Below, piece after piece: positions 1 to 5,684 of a stretch of 13,536 nt of DNA; position 1 is the first letter of the stretch, and each line of letters begins with the position of its first letter. A model generated the notes under the pieces. That model did not search any database. It was not told the DNA's origin and was given only the letters and a program-made list of their open reading frames with translations. This stretch comes from Halanaerobium sp. (GTDB lineage Bacteria > Bacillota > Halanaerobiia > Halanaerobiales > Halanaerobiaceae). The position numbers and the translations under genes were made by a program. The stretch covers positions 1 through 13,536 of the forward strand of contig QBLP01000024.1 in NCBI GenBank assembly GCA_003070825.1, written 5' to 3'.

Positions 1-19
1 AGATGTGTATAAGAGACAG
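1..19 (+). other. Tn5/Nextera mosaic-end adapter remnant (not genomic)
   Basis: The first 19 bases read AGATGTGTATAAGAGACAG, identical to the 19-base Tn5 mosaic end carried by tagmentation library adapters, in the orientation expected when reading from the adapter into the insert. They are best treated as untrimmed adapter: genomic sequence begins at about base 20, and the contig edge is a fragment boundary. A real Tn5-family insertion is unlikely because the match sits exactly at base 1 and stops exactly at the mosaic-end length. Confidence 0.95.
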
Positions 20-60
20 AGAGATAATACCACTCACTCATCAGGAGTAATATTATCTCT
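20..60. repeat. Inverted repeat / hairpin next to the contig edge
   Basis: AGAGATAATA (20-29) is a perfect 10-base inverted repeat of TATTATCTCT (51-60). Inside it ACTC (32-35) can pair with GAGT (45-48), leaving a 9-base loop, so the whole forms a stem with one small internal loop. It lies downstream of clpX in the transcript and could be the stem of the clpX terminator, but the bases that would carry a U-tract are replaced by adapter. Because one arm abuts the adapter, a fold-back library artefact is also possible. Confidence 0.6.
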
Positions 61-118
61 AAATAATCTCTTACAGCTTAAAATTTTTAAACATTTTACC
101 TTATTTAATCCTTAGCTG

Positions 119-1390
119 TTAAGCGCTTTCTTCCTCTTCTAGTCTCTGTTCTTCAATTTCTAGAATAGGATCAGCATTTTCTTCTATAACTTCCTTAGTA
201 ATAATACACTTTCTAATTTCAGGCCTTGAAGGTAAATCATACATGATATCTAAAACAGCATTTTCTACAACTGATCTCAGACCACGAGCACCTGTATCAC
301 GTTCTAATGCTTTTGCTGCAATAGCTTTTAAAGCTTCATCAGTAAACTCTAATTCTATATCATCCATAGCAAAGAACTTCTCATACTGTTTTACTAAAGC
401 ATTACGCGGTTCTTTCATAATTCGAACCATATCTTCTTCCTCAAGCTGATCTAAAGTAACCTGAACTGGCATTCTACCAATAAATTCTGGAATTAAACCA
501 TAGTGCAGTAAATCCTGAGGCTGGATATGCTTTAAAGTATCCCCGATATTCTTATCCTCTTCTTTAGTCTTGATATCAGCTCCAAAACCCATTACCTTTT
601 CGCTAATCCGGGAATCAATTAACTTTTCCAGACCATCAAAAGCTCCACCAGCAATAAAGAGAATATTGGTTGTATCTATCTGAATAAATTCCTGATGAGG
701 ATGCTTTCTTCCACCCTGGGGTGGAACACTGGCAACAGTACCCTCTATAATCTTAAGCAGTGCCTGCTGTACACCTTCCCCAGATACATCTCTGGTAATT
801 GATGTATTTTCTGATTTACGGGCAATTTTATCAATTTCATCCACATAAATTATACCTTTTTCTGCTTTTTCTACATCATAATCAGCAGCCTGAATCAGTT
901 TAAGCAGAATATTTTCCACATCTTCTCCTACATAACCAGCTTCTGTTAATGATGTAGCATCTGTTATTGCAATTGGTACATCTATAATCTTGGCCAGAGT
1001 TTGAGCCATCAGAGTCTTACCACAACCGGTAGGACCTACCATCATAATATTACTCTTCTGCAACTCAACATCATCAACCATCATATTGGAGTTAACTCGT
1101 TTATAATGATTATAAACAGCAACTGACAGTGATTTTTTTGCTCTTTCCTGACCAATTACATATTGATCTAAATATTCTTTTATTTGTTTTGGTTTGGGAA
1201 CACTTTCAAATTCAAGTTCCAGTTCCTCATCCAATTCTTCTTCTACAATTTCATTACAGAGTTCTATACATTCATCACAAATATAGACTCCTGGACCGGC
1301 AACAAGCTTCTTGACCTGGTCCTGGCTCTTACCACAGAAGGAACATTTTAGCTCCCCATCTTCGTGATCGTGATCGCCAAATTTGAACAT
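119..1390 (-). CDS. clpX: ATP-dependent Clp protease, ATP-binding subunit ClpX
   Basis: AAA+ unfoldase that recognises tagged proteins, unfolds them with ATP and threads them into ClpP in the cytoplasm. At 423 residues it is normal length. The N-terminal zinc-binding domain has C16, C19, C38 and C41. A very acidic linker (about 50-63) follows. The ATPase core has Walker A GPTGCGKT (119-126), pore-1 loop GYVG (152-155), Walker B ending D184-E185, the RKH pore motif (228-230) and a sensor-2 GARGLR. The ClpP-docking loop reads MGF (267-269) rather than the usual IGF, and the Walker A has Cys where Ser is usual; both look conservative. The ATG is preceded by an AGAGGTG ribosome binding site. It lies 21 bases after clpP, so the two are almost certainly co-transcribed. 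An inserted DHDHED stretch (6-11) precedes the zinc domain. Confidence 0.98.
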   Translation of the reverse strand: MFKFGDHDHEDGELKCSFCGKSQDQVKKLVAGPGVYICDECIELCNEIVEEELDEELELEFESVPKPKQIKEYLDQYVIGQERAKKSLSVAVYNHYKRVNSNMMVDDVELQKSNIMMVGPTGCGKTLMAQTLAKIIDVPIAITDATSLTEAGYVGEDVENILLKLIQAADYDVEKAEKGIIYVDEIDKIARKSENTSITRDVSGEGVQQALLKIIEGTVASVPPQGGRKHPHQEFIQIDTTNILFIAGGAFDGLEKLIDSRISEKVMGFGADIKTKEEDKNIGDTLKHIQPQDLLHYGLIPEFIGRMPVQVTLDQLEEEDMVRIMKEPRNALVKQYEKFFAMDDIELEFTDEALKAIAAKALERDTGARGLRSVVENAVLDIMYDLPSRPEIRKCIITKEVIEENADPILEIEEQRLEEEESA

Positions 1391-1411
1391 TATATCACCT
1401 CTTGGGCTAAA

Positions 1412-2008
1412 TTACTTTTCTTTTAATTCATTTCGGGTAATTACTTCATCAATTATTCCATAATCTACAGCTTCTTCTGCAGTCATAAAATAATCTTTTT
1501 CTACATCCTGAGCAATTTTCTCTGAATCCTGACCTGTGTGTTTGCTGAGAATATCATTTAATAATTCTCTAATCCTCATTAACTCTTTAATATGGATTTC
1601 AGCTTCAGTCGCCTTACCCTGAGCTCCACCGGCTGGCTGATGAATCATCACTCTTGCATATGGAAGAGCATAACGCTTCCCTTCTGCACCAGCAGCAAGC
1701 AGCAGTGCACCGGCACTAGCAGCCTGTCCCATACCAATTGTAACTACATCAGGCTTAATATACTGCATTGTATCATACATTGCCAGAGCAGCAGTTACTG
1801 AGCCACCCGGACTGTTAATATATAGATAAATATCTTTATCCGGATTATCTGCTTCTAAAAAGAGCAGTTGAGCAATAACAGTATTCGCAACATCATCTGT
1901 TACTGGAGAACCCAGAAATACAATTCTATCTTTTAAAAGTCGGGAATAAATATCATATGATCTTTCCCCACGATTTGTCTGTTCAACTACCATTGGAATA
2001 AGGCTCAT
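1412..2008 (-). CDS. clpP: ATP-dependent Clp protease proteolytic subunit ClpP
   Basis: Serine peptidase that forms the tetradecameric barrel degrading substrates fed by ClpX or other Clp ATPases. At 198 residues it is full length. The catalytic triad is visible: S98 in GQAASAGALLL, H123 in MIHQP and D172 in EKDYFMTAEEA. The N-terminal residues (SLIPMVVEQTNRGERSYDIYS) match the axial-loop segment that is processed in homologues. The ATG start is supported by an AGGGAGG ribosome binding site (2018-2024) nine bases upstream. It sits between tig and clpX, a common bacterial order, 124 bases after tig. I see no tandem CtsR heptamers and no CIRCE element in that gap, so classical heat-shock control is not apparent here. 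Confidence 0.98.
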   Translation of the reverse strand: MSLIPMVVEQTNRGERSYDIYSRLLKDRIVFLGSPVTDDVANTVIAQLLFLEADNPDKDIYLYINSPGGSVTAALAMYDTMQYIKPDVVTIGMGQAASAGALLLAAGAEGKRYALPYARVMIHQPAGGAQGKATEAEIHIKELMRIRELLNDILSKHTGQDSEKIAQDVEKDYFMTAEEAVDYGIIDEVITRNELKEK

Positions 2009-2077
2009 CGTTTAAAACCTCCCTTTATTTTTTGGCACAGGGTATTCTCTAAATTTTACACCTGATACCTATATATA

Positions 2078-2083
2078 ATTATA
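2078..2083 (-). promoter_or_regulatory. Possible -10 element of an internal clpP promoter
   Basis: The minus strand carries a perfect TATAAT about 70 bases before clpP, in the 124-base tig-clpP gap. The positions 17 bases upstream (CTGTTT) are a poor -35, and there is no TG extension, so this may simply reflect AT richness. The same gap has a GGTAT...ATACC inverted repeat on the clpP side of the -10 (about 2041-2069) of unknown meaning. Confidence 0.25.
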
Positions 2084-2132
2084 TCTGATTTAATGATGAA
2101 AAACAGTTATTATTTAACAATCTAATCAAAAT

Positions 2133-3413
2133 TTAATTATTTTCAATTAAGAAATCAATGGTTTTTTGTCTTCTAATATCTTCTGTAAGCTGTGAAAGCT
2201 GTCCCTGCATCTGCAAAATAGCTTTAATCTGTTCTGGATCCTGATCATGCATTTCTGCAATCTCATTTACCTCTTCTTCAATTTCTTCATCTGTAACTTC
2301 AATATCTTCTACTTCAGCAATAGCTTCCAGTACCAGCAGTTCTTTTGCCCGCTCTGATGCAGTTTCTTTGTTCTGTTCTCTCCAGCCTTCTTCGTCCATA
2401 CCCATATAGCCCAGGTAATCTTCTACATCCATACCCTGCTGGGAAATAGACTGAGATAAACGCTGGAACATCTGGTCAAGCTGCTCATCTACAAGAGTAT
2501 CAGTCATATTAACTTCAGCATTTTCACTTGCCTTTTTTATCAGTTCTTCTCTAAAGTTATTTTCAGCTGAATTTTCTTTCTGTTCAGCTAATTCTTCTTC
2601 AATACTAACTCTTAGTTCTTCCATTGTTTCAAAATCACTTGCTTCTTTAGCAAAATCATCATCTAGTTCTGGTCTTTCTTTAACTTTAATTTCTTTAAGA
2701 AGTACATCAAAAGAAGCATCTGCACCTGCAAGGTCATCTGCATGATAATCTTCCGGGAATGTTACTTCTACAGATTTTTCTTCTCCAACCTTCATTCCAA
2801 TTAACTGCTCTTCAAAACCGGGAATAAAGCTTCCGGACCCTATTTCTAAGCTGTATTCTTCGGCAGAACCACCCGGGAATTCCTCTCCATCTACATAACC
2901 GGTAAAGTCAATAATTGCAAAATCGCCTTCCTGCAGTTCTTCGCGCTCGGCAGTAACCAGCTGACTGTGCTCATCCTGCATTTTTTCCAGACGCTGAACA
3001 ATCTCCTCGTCTTTGACTGCAGTATCTTCTTTTTCAATACCTAAACCTTTGTAGTCACCCAGTTCAACTTCAGGCTTAACCTCTACAATTGCAGTAAAAG
3101 TAGCAGGCTCTCCTTTTGAAATATAAAAATCTTCTATATCTGGCTGATCAATGGGCTCAATATCAGCTTCTTCTACAGCTTCGCTGTATCCCTTTGGGAT
3201 CAGAATATCGAGTGCATCTTTGTGTAGAACCTCTTCGCCAAATCTCTGTTCAATTATCTTGCGAGGAGCTTTCCCTTTTCTAAATCCAGGAATTTCTACA
3301 TCCTTAACCACCTGACGATAAGCCTGCTCTAATGCTTCATCTACCCGATCACTTTCTATTTCAACTTCCAGCTTAACTTTATTACCTTCCAATACTTCCT
3401 TTTTTACTTCCAT
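2133..3413 (-). CDS. tig: Trigger factor, ribosome-associated chaperone / prolyl isomerase
   Basis: Binds the ribosome exit tunnel and shields nascent chains; also has peptidyl-prolyl isomerase activity. At 426 residues it is normal length. The N-terminal domain holds the ribosome-docking signature GFRKGKAPR (43-51). The central FKBP-type domain (about 160-245) includes GDFAIIDFTGYVDGEEFPGG and the FIPGFEEQLIGMKVGEE core. The C-terminal helical chaperone arms fill the rest and are strikingly acidic. The frame stays open upstream through the tRNA-Leu gene, but the start is set at the ATG at 3413 because AGGAGG (3421-3426) lies seven bases before it and homology begins there. It is the first protein gene after tRNA-Leu and precedes clpP and clpX, linking folding of new proteins with degradation of failed ones. 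Confidence 0.97.
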   Translation of the reverse strand: MEVKKEVLEGNKVKLEVEIESDRVDEALEQAYRQVVKDVEIPGFRKGKAPRKIIEQRFGEEVLHKDALDILIPKGYSEAVEEADIEPIDQPDIEDFYISKGEPATFTAIVEVKPEVELGDYKGLGIEKEDTAVKDEEIVQRLEKMQDEHSQLVTAEREELQEGDFAIIDFTGYVDGEEFPGGSAEEYSLEIGSGSFIPGFEEQLIGMKVGEEKSVEVTFPEDYHADDLAGADASFDVLLKEIKVKERPELDDDFAKEASDFETMEELRVSIEEELAEQKENSAENNFREELIKKASENAEVNMTDTLVDEQLDQMFQRLSQSISQQGMDVEDYLGYMGMDEEGWREQNKETASERAKELLVLEAIAEVEDIEVTDEEIEEEVNEIAEMHDQDPEQIKAILQMQGQLSQLTEDIRRQKTIDFLIENN

Positions 3414-3474
3414 TAATATTCCTCCTAACTGATATTTAAATAAAACTTTAAAAAACTCTCTATATGTTAATAAT

Positions 3475-3504
3475 CCCCGATCTGGCACCGGGCCAATATC
3501 GGGG
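3475..3504 (-). other. GC-rich nested hairpin between tRNA-Leu and tig
   Basis: CCCCGAT (3475-3481) pairs with ATCGGGG (3498-3504), and inside it TGGC (3483-3486) pairs with GCCA (3492-3495), leaving a 5-base loop. This is the most GC-rich non-tRNA segment in an AT-rich gap. In the transcript it lies 21 bases after the tRNA 3' end and about 60 before tig. The following bases are ATTATTAACATATAG, AT-rich but without a clear U-run, so it may be a weak terminator/attenuator or a tRNA-mRNA processing signal. Confidence 0.6.
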
Positions 3505-3525
3505 GTCAATGACAGAATTATTAAA

Positions 3526-3611
3526 TGGTGCGAAAGGTGGGACTCGAACCCACACGGGGATTGCCCACTAGATCCTAAATCTAGCGCGTCTGCCAATTCC
3601 GCCACTTTCGC
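3526..3611 (-). tRNA. tRNA-Leu (anticodon UAG)
   Basis: An 86-base class II tRNA with CCA encoded. The acceptor stem GCGAAAG (3605-3611 on the complement) pairs with CTTTCGC, the anticodon loop TTTAGGA sits on a CTAGA/TCTAG stem (anticodon complement at 3575-3577), there is a long variable arm, and the T arm contains GGTTCGAGTCC. It is the first gene behind the promoter at 3671-3699 and appears to lead the tig-clpP-clpX transcription unit. The translation of its sense strand gives the familiar spurious peptide containing VAELADALDLGSSGQSPCG. Confidence 0.97.
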
Positions 3612-3655
3612 ATAGTAAATAATGCTGTGAGTGAAAACTTCTTTTTTCTTTTTCA

Positions 3656-3689
3656 CAAAAAGCACATATAATGTTAGCATAGCTTTTTG
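3656..3689. repeat. Inverted repeat flanking the -10 of the tRNA-Leu promoter
   Basis: CAAAAAGC (3656-3663) and GCTTTTTG (3682-3689) are perfect 8-base inverted arms separated by 18 bases. One arm lies in the -35/-10 spacer and the other at the predicted transcription start, so they bracket the -10 hexamer. This geometry could be an operator for a dimeric regulator, but no regulator is identified and the arms are low in complexity. Confidence 0.5.
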
Positions 3690-3699
3690 CTCTTGTCAA
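3671..3699 (-). promoter_or_regulatory. Sigma-A promoter for tRNA-Leu (-tig-clpP-clpX)
   Basis: On the minus strand a perfect -35 TTGACA (3694-3699) is followed after 17 bases by TAACAT (3671-3676), with a TG one base before it that makes an extended -10 (TGCTAACAT). The predicted start near 3664 gives a leader of about 50 bases before the tRNA. It is one of the two best matches to a housekeeping promoter in the window. Confidence 0.75.
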
Positions 3700-3728
3700 G
3701 GATTTTTTAAAAATTATCATTTAATTCT

Positions 3729-3756
3729 TCTAATTTAATTTATAAATTGAATTAGA
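3729..3756. repeat. 28-base near-perfect AT-rich palindrome
   Basis: The arms TCTAATT (3729-3735) and AATTAGA (3750-3756) enclose AATTTATAAATT (3737-3748), which is itself a perfect palindrome; only the T3736/G3749 pair fails. It lies between the DUF1232 gene and the tRNA-Leu promoter, about 30 bases upstream of the -35. It could be a protein-binding site or an extruding stem that ends the DUF1232 transcript, although no U-run follows. Confidence 0.6.
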
Positions 3757-3832
3757 ATCCCGACAGCAAAATTTTCATCTTTTCAATTATATAATAAATC
3801 AAAGAAAATTTCCAGTGAATCACCAAAATAAT

Positions 3833-4246
3833 TTATTCTTTATCTATCTCAACGGTATTAGACTCAAGTTCTTTCCACCTACGAAAATGTTCTAACTCCT
3901 GTGAGAGCTGCCTAAAAGCAAGGATAAATGCTGCTGCATCATCAGTCAGACCAACTCCCGGCAAAAAATCAGGAATTAAATCTGTTGGTAAAATTAAATA
4001 GGCCAGTGTAGCTACAATCCAACCTACGGCTGCTTCATTGAGCTTAAAGTTGCCTTTTGAATACTCACTTAACATTTCCAGCAGTTCTGTTACCTTATCT
4101 ATAAAAGGCAGCTTATAATTTTTCTTTTCAATAAAATCTCTACTCTTATCAAGAATTTTACTCACACTTTCATGGCCAGTACCCCATTTAGTAGCAAGAC
4201 GACCCAGAAAAGCAAGTAAATCATCATTATTAAAATTCTTTTTCAT
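3833..4246 (-). CDS. DUF1232 (YkvA-like) family protein
   Basis: A 137-residue protein whose second half has the DUF1232 core: a hydrophobic helix from about A72 (AAVGWIVATLAYLILPTD), then LIPDFLPGVGLTDDAAA (90-106), with the conserved P-x-D-x-IPD and G-x-x-DD positions (P87, D89, P92, D93, D102, D103). Family members are small, probably membrane-associated proteins of unknown biochemical function; the hydrophobic stretch around 74-86 is the likely membrane contact. The N-terminal half (1-70) is basic and helical and looks lineage-specific. The ATG at 4246 is preceded by a GGTGGTG ribosome-binding sequence. It follows the TetR-family gene by 58 bases with no terminator between, so the two are probably one operon and this protein is a candidate target of that regulator. 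Confidence 0.85.
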   Translation of the reverse strand: MKKNFNNDDLLAFLGRLATKWGTGHESVSKILDKSRDFIEKKNYKLPFIDKVTELLEMLSEYSKGNFKLNEAAVGWIVATLAYLILPTDLIPDFLPGVGLTDDAAAFILAFRQLSQELEHFRRWKELESNTVEIDKE

Positions 4247-4304
4247 ATTTACACCACCAGTTTTAGTTAAAAAGTGAGAAAAGTGAATTATATTTATAAT
4301 CCAA

Positions 4305-4940
4305 CTAAGATTTTTCAGGTTTCATTAAAGATAGATCAACTTTTCTACCTTTTACATTTAAGGTTCGGTTTAATAACTCTTCTACTGCTGCAAATTTATC
4401 AACATACATTTCTTCGGTTGTAAATTTAGCATAATGTCGATGCAAAAAATTATCGATACCCATAAACAAAATTTCGGTTATCTCTTCCGGGTATTCAGTT
4501 TCAAATTCCCCTCTTTCAACCCCTTCTTTTACAATGGCTGTAAAAATAGGCATAAACTTATTCCAGAACTCCTTATTCCTCTCTTTCATAGATTTAGCAT
4601 TTTCATCAATTTTAAAGAATTCATAAACTTTAAAATTACCACGTCTGCTAAAAATAAGGCGCAAAATAACCTTTTCCAGTTTTTCTAAAGAAGACATTTT
4701 TTTGTTTTCTAAAACATGTCTTGCCTTTTTTTCTGTCTTTCTATATCTTTTTTCTAAAAGAGAAGAAATAATATCTTCCTTTGTATCAAAATAGTAATAA
4801 AAAGTCCCCTTAGCTACACCTGCTCGAGCAGCTATATCTTTAACAGTAGTTTTTTCAAATCCCTCTTCAATAAATAGTTTTTCGGCCTCATTTAAAATTG
4901 TATTACGCCTTTTCAGCGATTTTTTTGTTTGTTTTGCCAC
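4305..4940 (-). CDS. TetR/AcrR-family transcriptional regulator
   Basis: A 211-residue ligand-responsive repressor type. The N-terminal TetR helix-turn-helix is clear at about 31-51 (TTVKDIAARAGVAKGTFYYYF, followed by DTKEDI), after a basic leader KQTKKSLKRR. The remainder (60-211) is a helical effector and dimer domain with no recognisable ligand signature. The start is set at GTG 4940 because TGGAGG (4950-4955) lies nine bases upstream. The frame extends 11 codons further to a TTG, but that has no ribosome binding site and would lie on the palindrome at 4966-4978. The gene is followed by the DUF1232 gene. The palindrome between its promoter and start suggests autoregulation. The protein is rich in Lys, unlike the acidic neighbours. 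Confidence 0.92.
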   Translation of the reverse strand: MAKQTKKSLKRRNTILNEAEKLFIEEGFEKTTVKDIAARAGVAKGTFYYYFDTKEDIISSLLEKRYRKTEKKARHVLENKKMSSLEKLEKVILRLIFSRRGNFKVYEFFKIDENAKSMKERNKEFWNKFMPIFTAIVKEGVERGEFETEYPEEITEILFMGIDNFLHRHYAKFTTEEMYVDKFAAVEELLNRTLNVKGRKVDLSLMKPEKS

Positions 4941-4949
4941 TCTTATTAA

Positions 4950-4955
4950 CCTCCA
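4950..4955 (-). promoter_or_regulatory. Ribosome binding site fixing the tetR GTG start
   Basis: TGGAGG on the minus strand, nine bases before GTG 4940. No comparable site precedes the upstream in-frame TTG at 4973. Confidence 0.8.
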
Positions 4956-4965
4956 CTTGTTTTTT

Positions 4966-4978
4966 TGACTCAAAGTCA
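4966..4978. promoter_or_regulatory. Candidate TetR-type operator (palindrome)
   Basis: TGACT-CAA-AGTCA is a perfect 5-base inverted repeat around a 3-base centre. It lies in the 5' leader of the TetR-family gene, roughly 9-21 bases after the predicted transcription start and just upstream of the ribosome binding site, a plausible place for autorepression. TetR-family operators often have TGAC-type half-sites, but the binding itself is inference. Confidence 0.5.
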
Positions 4979-4993
4979 GGACAGAGTGAGTAT

Positions 4994-5002
4994 ATTATAG
5001 CA
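4994..5002 (-). promoter_or_regulatory. Extended -10 promoter of the TetR-family gene
   Basis: The minus strand reads TGCTATAAT, a consensus extended -10 (hexamer at 4994-4999, TG at 5001-5002). No good -35 is present 17 bases upstream, which is typical of extended -10 promoters. The predicted start is near 4987, about 47 bases before the GTG. Confidence 0.65.
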
Positions 5003-5149
5003 TAGAATTTCAATTAATTAAATCATAACCTAATATTAATTATATCCTTTCTAAAAGTTATTAGTCAAGATTATTGATAAGAAATAAATTTATTATTTTT
5101 AAAACAGTATTTAAAAATCTATTAATAATTGAATTATAAAATTTTGCAT

Positions 5150-5178
5150 AAAAAAAATACATCTTAGATAGATGTATT
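5150..5178 (-). terminator. Intrinsic terminator of the tRNA operon
   Basis: AATACATCT (5156-5164) pairs with AGATGTATT (5170-5178), giving a 9-base stem with a 5-base loop. In the minus-strand transcript the stem is followed directly by a run of U (complement of A 5150-5157). It begins four bases after the CCA end of tRNA-His and so closes the Pro-Gly-Arg-His operon. Confidence 0.9.
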
Positions 5179-5181
5179 AAA

Positions 5182-5259
5182 TGGGGTGGATGATGGGGCT
5201 TGAACCCACGGCCTCGGGAGCCACAATCCCGCGCTCTAGCCAACTGAGCTACATCCACC
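5182..5259 (-). tRNA. tRNA-His (anticodon GUG)
   Basis: Reads as a complete cloverleaf on the minus strand, with acceptor stem GTGGATG/CATCCAC, anticodon loop TTGTGGC (anticodon complement at 5222-5224) and T arm with GGTTCAAGCCC. The extra G at position -1 facing discriminator C73, the hallmark identity pair of tRNA-His, is encoded, as is the 3' CCA. Last gene of the tRNA operon, immediately before the terminator. Confidence 0.97.
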
Positions 5260-5283
5260 ATATTAGGTTGTTTAATTTGAAAA

Positions 5284-5361
5284 TGGCGCGCCCGACAGGA
5301 TTCGAACCTGTGGCCTACGGATTAGAAGTCCGTTGCTCTATCCGGGCTGAGCTACGGGCGC
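5284..5361 (-). tRNA. tRNA-Arg (anticodon UCU)
   Basis: Acceptor stem GCGCCCG/CGGGCGC, anticodon loop CTTCTAA on an ACGGA/TCCGT stem, T arm with GGTTCGAATCC, CCA encoded. It decodes AGA/AGG, the Arg codons favoured in AT-rich genomes. It follows tRNA-Gly by only 6 bases and precedes tRNA-His by 24. Confidence 0.97.
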
Positions 5362-5367
5362 ATAAAA

Positions 5368-5444
<77 letters not shown>

Positions 5445-5468
5445 TTAAAAACTTGCTATAATCTAAAA

Positions 5469-5545
5469 TGGTCGGAGCGAAAGGATTTGAACCTTCGACC
5501 CCCTGCTCCCAAAGCAGGTGCGCTACCAAACTGCGCCACGCTCCG
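5469..5545 (-). tRNA. tRNA-Pro (anticodon UGG)
   Basis: Acceptor stem CGGAGCG/CGCTCCG, anticodon loop TTTGGGA on a CCTGC/GCAGG stem, T arm with GGTTCAAATCC, discriminator A and encoded CCA. First gene of the tRNA operon, about 45 bases after the predicted transcription start. Confidence 0.97.
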
Positions 5546-5596
5546 ACGTGTTTTGTGCCGCAAAAATTAATAACTTTTTTCGCGACGACAATTAAT

Positions 5597-5625
5597 AGTA
5601 TATAGTAAATGCCGCTTTCGGTCAA
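5597..5625 (-). promoter_or_regulatory. Sigma-A promoter of the Pro-Gly-Arg-His tRNA operon
   Basis: Minus strand -35 TTGACC (5620-5625), a 17-base spacer and -10 TATACT (5597-5602); each hexamer matches consensus at five of six positions. The predicted start is near 5590. The -35 lies inside the loop of the inverted repeat at 5606-5643. Confidence 0.8.
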
Positions 5626-5643
5626 AGAGGAAAACGGCATTTA
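5606..5643 (-). other. Hairpin after rdgB overlapping the tRNA promoter
   Basis: TAAATGCCG (5606-5614) and CGGCATTTA (5635-5643) form a 9-base perfect inverted repeat; TTTC (5616-5619) and GAAA (5630-5633) can extend it inward past one mismatch. It lies 41 bases after the rdgB stop and is the best candidate for ending the long upstream operon. The bases after it (CTATATACTATTAATTG) are AT-rich but not a U-run, so termination efficiency is uncertain. Confidence 0.55.
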
Positions 5644-5684
5644 TTGATGTTCAGATTAAATTAAATGCTAAATGCTGCTTTTTA

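Noticed and set aside
1..60. Transposon end or insertion sequence at the left edge
   Set aside because: The mosaic-end match is exactly adapter-length at base 1 and no transposase or target duplication is visible.
61..118. Start of lon after clpX
   Set aside because: An ATG preceded by AAGG is present but its frame ends after seven codons; nothing in these bases resembles Lon.
2009..2132. CIRCE or CtsR control upstream of clpP
   Set aside because: Neither the long CIRCE inverted repeat nor tandem CtsR heptamers are visible; only a small GGTAT/ATACC inverted repeat and a lone TATAAT were found.
3414..3680. N-terminal extension of trigger factor by 89 residues
   Set aside because: The extension is the translation of tRNA-Leu and its flanks; AGGAGG and family homology place the start at 3413.
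5620..5626. GGTCAAA as a CtsR heat-shock box
   Set aside because: CtsR needs a tandem pair of heptamers with a 3-base gap; only one copy is present, and it is explained as the -35 TTGACC of the tRNA promoter.
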